42,539 nt of DNA from a bacterium UBP1_UBA4783. Lineage in GTDB: Bacteria > Krumholzibacteriota > Krumholzibacteriia > Krumholzibacteriales > Krumholzibacteriaceae. Positions 26,208 to 34,110 of the stretch are shown here, piece by piece (position 1 is the first letter of the stretch; the number at the start of each line of letters is the position of its first letter). Both the position numbers and the translations under genes were made by a program. The stretch is taken from contig DHHB01000033.1 of NCBI GenBank assembly GCA_002403075.1, forward strand, positions 1 through 42,539. Reading direction: 5' to 3'. The notes under the pieces are model-generated. The model did not search any database and was not told the DNA's origin. It saw only the letters and a program-made list of their open reading frames with translations.

Positions 26208-26274
26208 CGGATAGCGGTTAAATGTAATAACCGGCGGCGGGAAACACAAACCCAAATTTCGCGCCCCGGGCTCC

Positions 26275-27522
26275 CTAGGCGTTCATCGACTGAAGGAACT
26301 TCTGGTTCGATTTCGTCTTGGAGATCTTCTCGAGGAGGAACTCCATCGCCTCGACGACGTTCTTGTCGCTGAGGAACTTGCGCAGGATATAGACCTTGCT
26401 CAGCACCTTGTCCGGCAGGAGGAGCTCCTCCTTGCGCGTGCCGGAGCGGAAGATGTCGATCGCGGGGAATACGCGCTTGTCGGCGAGCCGGCGATCGAGC
26501 ACGATCTCGAGGTTGCCCGTGCCTTTGAACTCCTCGAAGATCACCTCGTCCATGCGGCTCCCGGTCTCGATGAGGGCGGTCGCGATGATCGTGAGGCTCC
26601 CCTCCTCCTCGGTGTTCCGCGCGGCGCCGAAGAACCGCTTCGGCCGCTGGAGGGCGTTCGAATCGACGCCGCCGGAGAGGATCTTGCCCGAATGCGGGAC
26701 GACGGCGTTGTGGGCGCGCGCGAGACGCGTGAGGCTGTCGAGGAGTATGACGACGTCGCGCCCGTGCTCGACGAGGCGCTTCGCCTTCTCGATCACCATG
26801 TCGGCGACCTGCACGTGCCGGTCGGCCGGCTCGTCGAAGGTCGAGCTGATGACCTCCCCCTTTACGGAACGCTCCATGTCGGTGACCTCTTCCGGCCGCT
26901 CGTCGATGAGGAGCACGATGAGGTAGACCTCGGGGTGATTGGTCGTGATCGAGTTCGCGATCTTCTGCATGATGATCGTTTTCCCCGCCCGGGGCGGCGA
27001 GACGATGAGACCGCGCTGTCCCTTGCCGATCGGCGTGAGAAGGTTCATGAGGCGGGTGGAGAGATCGTCGGGATCGTGCTCGAGATTGATGATCTCGTTC
27101 GGGTAGAGCGGCGTGAGGTTGTCGAAGAGGGTCTTCGCCTTCAGGTGCTCCGGGCTGTCGGCGTTCACGGCCTCGACCTTGAGGAGCGCGAAGTAGCGCT
27201 CCGATTCCTTCGGGGCGCGCACCTGGCCGGAAACGGTGTCTCCGGTCCGGAGATCGAATTTCTTGATCTGCGAGGGCGAAACGTAGATGTCGTCCGGACC
27301 CGGGAGGTAGTTGTAGCTCGCCGAGCGGAGGAAGCCGTACCCCTCGGGAAGCACCTGAAGCACGCCCTCCGCCATGATGAGACCGTTCTGCTGCGCCTGC
27401 GCCTCGAGGATCCGGAATATGATCTCCTGCTTGCGCATGCTGCTGATGCCCTCGATGTTGAGCCCCGTCGCTATCTCGATGAGCTCCTCGATCCGCTTCG
27501 ATTTGAGTTCCGCTATTTCCAT
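26275..27522 (-). CDS. rho: Transcription termination factor Rho
   Basis: A 415-residue hexameric RNA-dependent ATPase. The N-terminal helical domain (1-45) and the RNA-binding cold-shock-like domain (about 50-120, with EGYGFLRSASYNYLPGPDDIYVS) are intact, with no large insertion. The C-terminal domain has Walker A SPPRAGKT at 175-182, LLIDERPEEVTDM, Walker B LLDSLTRLARA and the Q-loop region HSGKILSGGVDSNAL. The start is ATG with AAAGGAGAGG upstream. It heads the rho-rpmE-DUF1385-prfA-prmC-murA run. Lack of U-tracts after hairpins elsewhere in the window fits use of Rho. Confidence 0.98.
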   Translation of the reverse strand: MEIAELKSKRIEELIEIATGLNIEGISSMRKQEIIFRILEAQAQQNGLIMAEGVLQVLPEGYGFLRSASYNYLPGPDDIYVSPSQIKKFDLRTGDTVSGQVRAPKESERYFALLKVEAVNADSPEHLKAKTLFDNLTPLYPNEIINLEHDPDDLSTRLMNLLTPIGKGQRGLIVSPPRAGKTIIMQKIANSITTNHPEVYLIVLLIDERPEEVTDMERSVKGEVISSTFDEPADRHVQVADMVIEKAKRLVEHGRDVVILLDSLTRLARAHNAVVPHSGKILSGGVDSNALQRPKRFFGAARNTEEEGSLTIIATALIETGSRMDEVIFEEFKGTGNLEIVLDRRLADKRVFPAIDIFRSGTRKEELLLPDKVLSKVYILRKFLSDKNVVEAMEFLLEKISKTKSNQKFLQSMNA

Positions 27523-27809
27523 ACGCCCAGACCTCTCCTTTGATTCGCTTGCCGCGCCTCGCGCTTCGCGCCGCGGGCGCGCCCTGCGGCCGTTCGCGGC
27601 CGCGCGAACGTCCCGCGCGGCCTTTCGCCGCCCCCTGTAACTACATCCCGTTGCACCGGTCAGAACTGAGAATTCGGTAAGTATCTCAAAACCGGCTGGT
27701 CAATTGATCTTGATTGCTGGCTGGACTCCGTCCCGACCCAAACCGTTTCACGCTGTCGCGAAGAAAACCGAACGGTGACGTTTGATGACTGCGTTCCGAA
27801 TCCGTCGAT

Positions 27810-27838
27810 AATCTATAGCGTCGAATACCCCCTGTCAA
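27810..27838 (-). promoter_or_regulatory. Sigma-70 promoter of rho
   Basis: On the minus strand TTGACA (27838-27833), 17 bases, then TAGATT (27815-27810). The -35 is full consensus, the -10 matches four of six. The predicted start point is about 27803, some 280 bases before rho. It lies downstream of the TPR gene hairpin, so rho is likely independent of that gene. Confidence 0.6.
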
Positions 27839-27887
27839 TACGCGAGTATCGCAGACAACGTTCCCTATCGCCCGCCGCGGGAAGGCG

Positions 27888-27913
27888 GGCGGGGCCGGCG
27901 ATCCGGCCCCGCC
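27888..27913 (-). terminator. Perfect GC-rich hairpin after the TPR lipoprotein gene
   Basis: An 11-bp perfect stem (GGCGGGGCCGG / CCGGCCCCGCC) with a four-base loop begins 12 bases past the TPR gene stop. There is no U-tract on the minus strand, so it is not a classic intrinsic terminator; it may act with Rho or protect the mRNA 3' end. Confidence 0.5.
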
Positions 27914-27925
27914 GAATCACGGCCG

Positions 27926-28975
27926 CTACTGGGAGAGCTCCTGGAATTTCCTCGCCGCGTCCTCGGCCTTGAGCTTCATGCCCTTCTTGCTGTACGCGAG
28001 GCTCAGTATCCGCCAGCCGTTCGGGTCGTCCCCCCATTTATCGGTGTACTGCTGCCCCTGGACGATCGCGTCGTCGTAGAGCTCGCACTGGTAATACGAG
28101 AGGAGAATGCTGTAGTTGCCGGCTTTGTTCTCGGGCTCTATGTCGAGGGCGCTCTGATAGGCCTCGATCGCCTGCGTGCAGTTCTTGGCGTTGAAATACG
28201 CCACGCCGAGGTCGTAGTACGTGGCGAAGTTCTCGGAGTTCGTCTTCTTCCGCCCCTCGACGGCCATCTGCAGAAACAGCGCGCCGTTCTCCCAATCCCG
28301 CTTGGCGAGGAAGTCGCCGCCGACGACCTCGACGACCTCGTAGTTGGCCGGATCGTCGAGCAGGAGCTTCTCGAATATCGTCACGGCCTTATCCCGCTCG
28401 CCGCGCCTCACCATGACCTGCCCGGAGAGGGCGAGCACGTTCGCGTATTCCTCGTCCTGCTCGGTCGTTTTGGCGATCAGCGTGTCGATCGTTTCGTAGG
28501 CGTGCACGAGATAGGTGGTGTCGTTGTCGCTCATCGCGTAGTAGACCTTGGCGAGGTTGAGCCACCCCTTGACCTGCCGCGGATCCGCCTGCGTCGTGAG
28601 CTCGAACTCGTGGGCGGCGCCGGCCATGTTTTCCGTCTGGAACTCGCTCAGCCCCTGGTTGAAATGCCGGGCCCAGTTCGATTTGATGTTCGTCTCGGCG
28701 TCGGCGATCTTTTTCGGGTTGAGCTCGGCGGCCTTCATGAACTCCGCGTAGGCGCCCTTCATTTCCCCCGTGTAGCTGTACGCGATGCCGAGCTGGAAAT
28801 GAGCCTCCGCGTCCAAGGGATTTTTCTCGATCGCGAGCTTCGACATCTCGATCGCCTTGGGGTAGTTGCCGTGCTCGTTATGAAGCATCGCGCTCGTCGT
28901 CTCGACGCTCTTGCACGAGTACACGGCGAGGAGCGAAACGACCAGCAACGCGACGATCCCGCTTCTCGTTCTCAT
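27926..28975 (-). CDS. TPR-repeat lipoprotein
   Basis: A 349-residue protein. Residues 1-21 form a lipoprotein signal peptide with lipobox VYSC, Cys21 as the lipidated residue. The rest is helical, with TPR repeats recognisable at about 38-100 (A..HFQLGIAYSYTGEMKGAY), 125-160, 195-235, 240-275 (FATYYDLGVAYFNAK, twice spaced) and 280-345, about seven in all. TPR lipoproteins typically act as assembly scaffolds in the periplasm; partners are unknown here. The start is ATG at 28975 with AAGGAGG upstream. It has its own promoter and stands between priA and rho. Confidence 0.85.
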   Translation of the reverse strand: MRTRSGIVALLVVSLLAVYSCKSVETTSAMLHNEHGNYPKAIEMSKLAIEKNPLDAEAHFQLGIAYSYTGEMKGAYAEFMKAAELNPKKIADAETNIKSNWARHFNQGLSEFQTENMAGAAHEFELTTQADPRQVKGWLNLAKVYYAMSDNDTTYLVHAYETIDTLIAKTTEQDEEYANVLALSGQVMVRRGERDKAVTIFEKLLLDDPANYEVVEVVGGDFLAKRDWENGALFLQMAVEGRKKTNSENFATYYDLGVAYFNAKNCTQAIEAYQSALDIEPENKAGNYSILLSYYQCELYDDAIVQGQQYTDKWGDDPNGWRILSLAYSKKGMKLKAEDAARKFQELSQ

Positions 28976-29152
28976 CTGGCAGACGCCTCCTTCCGTACAG
29001 AACCGTTCGAACCGTATATCTCGACGGGCTCCGGCAGATTCGACTGCATCCGGTCTGCGCCCTGAATGTGCCCGGGGGTTCCTCCTGGATACGCGGTGCG
29101 CGGCCTCTCGCTCGTCCGGCCGCCGAGGGTGGATCTCCTGTCCTTCGGTCGA

Positions 29153-29181
29153 AAGGTACCAAGCCGGGGCGGCCCTGTCAA
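29153..29181 (-). promoter_or_regulatory. Sigma-70 promoter of the TPR lipoprotein gene
   Basis: On the minus strand TTGACA (29181-29176), 17 bases, then TACCTT (29158-29153). The -35 is perfect and the spacing ideal; the -10 is poor (three of six). It overlaps the last bases before the priA stop codon region and gives a leader of about 170 bases. Confidence 0.5.
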
Positions 29182-29184
29182 GCA

Positions 29185-31185
29185 CTATGAGAAGGAGACG
29201 GGATCGACGTCCCACGAGAGCTCGGCCGGCTTTTCGGCTGCGACGCGTTCGAGCGCGGCCCGCACGGCCTCCCGCCGCAGCTCCACGGAAAGATCCCCCT
29301 TGACGAGAACGTGGAACCGCCACTTCCCCTTGAGGCGCTCGATGAGAGCCGACGTCGGACCGAGCACGGCCGCCGCTCCGCCGACTGCGGCGGCGATCGC
29401 CTCCCGCGCGGCCGCGGCGGCGGACGCGGCCCGCTCGGCCGAACGGGCCTGAACGGTGAACAGCATGACGGCGCCGGCCGGCGGATAGCCGAGCTGGCGC
29501 CTCATCTCGATCTCCCGCTCGGCGAACCCCTCGTAATCGTGGCGCACGAGGTACTCGTAGAGGTAATGCTCGGGGGCGCGGGTCTGGACGACGACCGTCC
29601 CGCCTTTTTCGCCGCGGCCGGCGCGGCCCGCGGCCTGAAACAGCAGTCGGAACGTTTTTTCCGCCGCGCGGAAATCGGGGAACTGGAGGCCGCGATCCGC
29701 CGCAACGGCGCCGATGAGCGTCACGGAGGGGAAGTGGTGCCCCTTGGCGACCATCTGCGTGCCGACGAGCACGTCGCTCTCCCCCGACGCGAACCGCTCG
29801 AGGACGGCGAGATGGCCGCGCCGCCCCCGCGTCGAATCGAGATCCATTCGGGCGACCCGGACGCCGGGGAGGAGGTTCGCGAGCTCCATCTCGACGCGCT
29901 CGGTGCCGACGCCCCTGTGCACGAGCTTGTACTCCTTGCAGCGCGGGCACGCGTCGGGCACGGCGGCCCGATATCCGCAGTAATGGCACGCGAGCTCCTG
30001 CCGGCGGCCGTGGAACGTGAGGGGGATCGAGCAGTTCGGACAGTGCTCGATCCAGCCGCAGCCGCGGCACTGGATGAAATTCGCGTGCCCCCGGCGGTTG
30101 AGGAGAACGATCGCCTGCTCCTTGCGGGAGAGACATCCCTCGAGCGCGGCGACGAGCTCCGTCGAAAGGATCTCCCGCCTGCCCCGCATGTCGACGACGT
30201 CGACGCGCGGCATCCCGAGCCCGCCGGGACGCGAGCGGAGCGCGAGGTACCCGAGCTCCCCCCGGCGGGCCGCCTCGTAGGTCTCGAGCGCCGGCGTCGC
30301 GGACCCGAGGAGAAGCACCGCGCCCTCGCGGTCGGCCCGGAAGCGCGCCGCCCGCACCGCGTGGTAGCGGGGCTTGTCCTCCTGCTTGAACGAGGAATCC
30401 TGCTCCTCGTCGACGACGATGACGCCGAGATCGGCGACCGGCGCGAAGATCGCCGAGCGGGCGCCGACGACGACGCGGATCTCGCCGCGCGACGCCGCGC
30501 GCCAGATGGAGGCCCGCTGGGGACCGGTGACCCGCGAGTGGAGCACCGCGACGGCGTCCGCGAACCGCCGGCGGAACCGCGCGACGGTCTGCGGGATGAG
30601 CGCGATCTCGGGGATGAGCACGATCGCGCCCCTCCCGCGCGAGAGCGCCTCCTCGATGAGGCGCAGATATATTTCCGTCTTTCCGCTTCCGGTGACGCCG
30701 TGGAGAAGGAAGCGCCCGCCGGCCTCCGCCGCGAGGGCGCCGCGAAGCACCTCGAACGCCGTGCGCTGATCGGGGGTGAGAACCGGGCGGTCCGCGTCGA
30801 TGGGAAACGCGCGTTCCCCCTCGTCCGCCGCGCCCGCCCGCCCGGCGCCGCGCACGCCGGCCGGGAGCACCGCGCGCAGCGTCTCTCCGAGCGGACACAC
30901 GTAGTACTCCGCCATCCAGCGGGCGAGGTCGAGCAGGGCGGGGGTGATGAGCGGCTCCTCGTCCACGAGCGCCGCGATCTCCCGGAGCTTCACCGCGGCG
31001 GGCGCCCGGGGCCGGCGGGCGACGACGTACCCGGTGACGCGGCTGCGCCCGAAGGGCACCTGCACGCGCGAACCGGCGCGGATGCGCCCGCGGAGCGCCG
31101 CCGGGACCCGGTAGGTGAACAGCCTGTCCACGGGGTACGGAACGGCGACGTCGACGAGCGCCCATGATGCGGAAACGGCTCCCAT
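29185..31185 (-). CDS. priA: Primosomal replication restart helicase PriA
   Basis: A 666-residue superfamily 2 helicase that reloads the replisome at stalled forks. Landmarks: the N-terminal 3'-DNA-binding domain with VAVPYPVDRLFTYRVP, Walker A GVTGSGKT, Walker B VDEEQDSSFKQ, the eight-Cys zinc region (CRGCG, CPNC, CHYCG, CPRC) and the C-terminal QAAGRAGRGEKGG. I start at ATG 31185, which gives the usual N-terminus; a TTG at 31227 would add 14 residues. It is 46 bp after the REC gene and may be read from the signalling operon. Confidence 0.95.
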   Translation of the reverse strand: MGAVSASWALVDVAVPYPVDRLFTYRVPAALRGRIRAGSRVQVPFGRSRVTGYVVARRPRAPAAVKLREIAALVDEEPLITPALLDLARWMAEYYVCPLGETLRAVLPAGVRGAGRAGAADEGERAFPIDADRPVLTPDQRTAFEVLRGALAAEAGGRFLLHGVTGSGKTEIYLRLIEEALSRGRGAIVLIPEIALIPQTVARFRRRFADAVAVLHSRVTGPQRASIWRAASRGEIRVVVGARSAIFAPVADLGVIVVDEEQDSSFKQEDKPRYHAVRAARFRADREGAVLLLGSATPALETYEAARRGELGYLALRSRPGGLGMPRVDVVDMRGRREILSTELVAALEGCLSRKEQAIVLLNRRGHANFIQCRGCGWIEHCPNCSIPLTFHGRRQELACHYCGYRAAVPDACPRCKEYKLVHRGVGTERVEMELANLLPGVRVARMDLDSTRGRRGHLAVLERFASGESDVLVGTQMVAKGHHFPSVTLIGAVAADRGLQFPDFRAAEKTFRLLFQAAGRAGRGEKGGTVVVQTRAPEHYLYEYLVRHDYEGFAEREIEMRRQLGYPPAGAVMLFTVQARSAERAASAAAAAREAIAAAVGGAAAVLGPTSALIERLKGKWRFHVLVKGDLSVELRREAVRAALERVAAEKPAELSWDVDPVSFS

Positions 31186-31231
31186 GCCCGGAGGATACGG
31201 GAGCCGCCGCGTCGCCGGCAACGTCAAAAGG

Positions 31232-31609
31232 CTACTTGGCGCACGAGAGGAGCCGGTGGATCCGCTCGATGAGCTTGTTCGGACTGAACGGCTTCACGAT
31301 GTAATCGGTCGCGCCGACCTCGAATCCGAGCCGCTTGTCGATTTCGCGGCCCTTCGCCGTGAGAAGCACGACGGGGATGTTGCGCGTGAGCGGATTGGCC
31401 TTGAGAATCCGGCACGCCTCGTACCCGTCGATCTTCGGCATCATGATGTCGAGTATGATGAGATCGGGCTGCTCGCGGCGGGCCTTCTCGATCGCTTCCT
31501 CGCCGTTCTGGGCCGTCAGCACGTCGAACCCCTCGGCGCCGATGCTGAACTGCAGTATCTGGGTGATGTTCACCTCGTCGTCCACGACCAAGATCTTCCC
31601 CTTCTTCAT
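31232..31609 (-). CDS. Single-domain response regulator (CheY/DivK-like)
   Basis: A 125-residue receiver domain and nothing else. The phosphorylation site and its helpers are complete: acidic pair Asp10-Asp11, phospho-acceptor Asp54 in IILDIMMPKIDG, Thr84 and Lys106 in VKPFSP. With no output domain it probably acts as a phosphate shuttle or by binding a partner. Its ATG overlaps the TGA of the upstream kinase/HD-GYP gene (ATGA) and AAGGAGG precedes it, so the two are made together. It is the last gene of the signalling operon. Confidence 0.93.
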   Translation of the reverse strand: MKKGKILVVDDEVNITQILQFSIGAEGFDVLTAQNGEEAIEKARREQPDLIILDIMMPKIDGYEACRILKANPLTRNIPVVLLTAKGREIDKRLGFEVGATDYIVKPFSPNKLIERIHRLLSCAK

Positions 31610-34095
31610 CGGGATTCCTCCTTCGATGCCCGATCCGCGTCCGCTTCGATATTCCGTTTCCGCGCGCTGCGCTCTCTCTCGAGCTCCCGCTCGAACTCGT
31701 CGAGGACGAGCTCGCGCCGGTCCGTGCGCGCGCCGAGAACGCCGAGCGCCTCTTCGAAGGCCGCGACCACGGCCGGATCGAAGCGCGAGCCGGCGCCCGC
31801 GGCGATCTCCGCTCGCGCCTCGGCGAGCGTGAACGTCCGGCGGTACGGGCCCTCGCTCATGAGCGCGCGAAACGCGTCGACGACGCTCACGATCCGCGCC
31901 TCGACCGGAATCTCGTCTCCGGCGAGGCCGTCCGGGTAGCCGGTGCCGTCGAAATGCTCGTGGTGGCTGCGCACCATCTTCATGATCCGGTCCTCGAGCC
32001 CCATGGGCGAGCTCAGCGTGTATCCGACGTTCGTGTGCTCGCGGAGCGTCTCGCGCTCCTTGCTCGAAAGCTCCTCGCGCTTCACCCGGATCGTCCGCGG
32101 GATCTTCATCAGCCCGAGATCGTAAAGGTTCATGCCGAGCCGGAGCGCCGTGAGGGAGCGCTCGTCGAGGCCGAGCCTCTTCCCCGTCGTGAGGGCGACG
32201 AGCGTGAGGTTCATGAGCGCGCGGCTCCCCCACGCCTCCCGCATGTCGAGGATGGCGCGCATCGCGTCCTTCAGCTTCTCGAAATTCGCCGACACCTTTT
32301 CGTAAGCGTCGAGCTTCTTCAGCATGCCGGCGATGATGCCGCTGAGCGCCTCGAGAATCTCGCGGTCCGCCCGAGCGAACTCGCGCCCCTCGACGTGATC
32401 GCTCACGTTGAGGACGCCGATCGTCTCGCCGCCGTCCTTGAGCGGCACCGATATGAACGACCGCGTTCCGTAGAAGAGACCGTTGTTGGCGCGCCCGAAA
32501 TCCGCTTCGCTTTCGATGTCGAACACGTGGAGCGGTTCGCCGGTCTCGGCCACCTTCCCCGCGATCCGCTCCCCGAGGGTCAGCCTCGTGTTCTGCACGA
32601 AATCCGGATCGAGCCCCTTCGCCGCGACGATCCGGAGCGTGTGCCGGCCTCGGTCGAGGAGCATGATCGACGCCTTGCGGGCCTGAAGGAACTCGGCGAG
32701 CATCTCGACGAGCAGCGTCAGGTAGCGGTCCCGCTCGAACCGCCGGGAGCCGACGAGCCCAGACGAGGACCCCTGCCGCACGATGATGTCCTTCATCGGC
32801 AGCACGACGACGACCTTCGCCCCCGCGTCTTTCACGTTTTCGACCCAGATGCTGCCGTCGTGCCATTCGACGATGTTCTTGCAGATCGCGAGCCCGAGCC
32901 CGGATCCCCCGTGCTCGCGCGTGTTGCTCGCGTCCACCTGGTAGAATCTCTCGAACACCTTCTCGAGCTGGTCCTCGGGAATGCCCGGTCCCGTGTCCTG
33001 CACCGAGACGCGCGCCGCGGACGCCTCCTCCTCGAGCGTGACGGTCACGTTTCCGCCCGCCGGCGTGAACTTCGCCGCGTTGCTCATGAGGTTCCGGAGA
33101 AGCTGGCGGATGAGCTCCGCGTCGGCGTCGATGCGGCAGGGATGGCGCGGAAGCCGGATCTCCGTGTTGATATCCCGCTCGAGGAACGACGGTCGGAGCG
33201 CGTCGTGCGCCTCTTCGACGAGCCGGTTCAGGTTGCACGAGGCGCGCTCCACCCGCAGGTGCCCCGTCTCGAGACGCGAAAAATTGAGCATGCTGTCGAC
33301 GAGCGAGATGAGGCGCTCGTTCTCCTCGCGCATCACGCGCAGGAAATCCTCGAGCGTCCCGCGCTGTATGCTGTCGATGTTTTCGAGGAGCGTTTCGTTG
33401 TACGCCTTGATCGACGTGAGCGGCGTGCGCAGCTCGTGCGACACGACCGACAGGAAATTCGACTTGAGTTGGTTGACGCCGTCGAGCTCCTCGCGGCACG
33501 CGGCGATCGCCCGCTCGCGCTCGCGAAGCTCCGCCGACGCGCCGTCGCGCCGGATACAATGGAGAACGGCGTTCGAGAAGGCCCGCACCGCCGCGAGGGC
33601 GGCCGGCCCGGGAGGCTCGGCGAAGAAGCCCGCCGCGAGGAAACCCGCGGGAGCGTCGGGATCGCCGACGCCGAAGAGAAGGACCGAGCGGCCGTCCCAC
33701 GAAAGGTGCTCCGGAACGACGGTTCCGGCCGCGCCGGAGAGGTCACGCTCCTCGGCGAGAAATCCGTCTCCGCACGGCCGGGCGCTCCGCCGAAGCTCGC
33801 TCCAGGCGTCGCTCGGGACGGAATAGGACGAGAGGGGGGCGGGGCGGTCGATGGAGAGGCCCGCGTGCCCGCGCACTTCGAACGCGCCCCCCCCCGGCTT
33901 GGCGATCCGGATGACGGCGAACGCGGCGCCCGCGCTTTCGGCGACCGCCGCGGCGGCCGCGTCATAGACCTGCGGAGCGGGCGCGTCCGAGAGGATGAGA
34001 TCGCTCACGGCGGCGAGGCGCGCGAGCGCCGGCTCCGGCGTGGAGACGGCGGCCGCGCGGGCCGTCCGAGGTTTCATCTTCAGCGCTTCGAACAC
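31606..34095 (-). CDS. Soluble hybrid: GAF - histidine kinase - GAF - degenerate HD-GYP
   Basis: An 829-residue cytosolic protein with no membrane segment. Domain order: GAF-like sensor (about 20-180), coiled coil, HisKA with His220 in SHELRTPLTS, HATPase with Asn339 and DTGPG (367-371) and GGSGLGLAI (396-404), a second GAF (about 455-595), and an HD-GYP domain (about 620-785). In the last, HHEHFDGTGYP (711-721) and Asp740 are kept, but the HD signature is Tyr658-Asp659 (NLYDLG), so a metal-binding His is lost. It probably autophosphorylates; c-di-GMP hydrolysis is doubtful. A charged helix ends the protein. The start is GTG at 34095, after GGGGAGGAG. It is 15 bp after its larger paralogue. 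Confidence 0.9.
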   Translation of the reverse strand: MFEALKMKPRTARAAAVSTPEPALARLAAVSDLILSDAPAPQVYDAAAAAVAESAGAAFAVIRIAKPGGGAFEVRGHAGLSIDRPAPLSSYSVPSDAWSELRRSARPCGDGFLAEERDLSGAAGTVVPEHLSWDGRSVLLFGVGDPDAPAGFLAAGFFAEPPGPAALAAVRAFSNAVLHCIRRDGASAELRERERAIAACREELDGVNQLKSNFLSVVSHELRTPLTSIKAYNETLLENIDSIQRGTLEDFLRVMREENERLISLVDSMLNFSRLETGHLRVERASCNLNRLVEEAHDALRPSFLERDINTEIRLPRHPCRIDADAELIRQLLRNLMSNAAKFTPAGGNVTVTLEEEASAARVSVQDTGPGIPEDQLEKVFERFYQVDASNTREHGGSGLGLAICKNIVEWHDGSIWVENVKDAGAKVVVVLPMKDIIVRQGSSSGLVGSRRFERDRYLTLLVEMLAEFLQARKASIMLLDRGRHTLRIVAAKGLDPDFVQNTRLTLGERIAGKVAETGEPLHVFDIESEADFGRANNGLFYGTRSFISVPLKDGGETIGVLNVSDHVEGREFARADREILEALSGIIAGMLKKLDAYEKVSANFEKLKDAMRAILDMREAWGSRALMNLTLVALTTGKRLGLDERSLTALRLGMNLYDLGLMKIPRTIRVKREELSSKERETLREHTNVGYTLSSPMGLEDRIMKMVRSHHEHFDGTGYPDGLAGDEIPVEARIVSVVDAFRALMSEGPYRRTFTLAEARAEIAAGAGSRFDPAVVAAFEEALGVLGARTDRRELVLDEFERELERERSARKRNIEADADRASKEESR

Positions 34096-34110
34096 CGCGC
34101 TTCTCCTCCC

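Larger units (their letters stand above)
27523..27925 (-). promoter_or_regulatory. Long rho leader region (403-bp gap) with structured RNA
   Basis: No coding region is credible here. From the rho side it holds a perfect 7-bp stem with a four-base loop (GCGGCCG - loop - CGGCCGC, 27586-27603), an AT-richer stretch (27640-27820) unlike the rest of the window, the rho promoter (27810-27838) and the hairpin that ends the TPR gene (27888-27913). The transcribed leader before rho should be about 280 nt. Long attenuating leaders are known for rho in other bacteria; I infer similar self-control. Confidence 0.5.

Noticed and set aside
27926..31165. A 1079-residue frame ending in the TPR protein
   Set aside because: Only the last 349 residues are real; the earlier part is an out-of-frame reading of priA.
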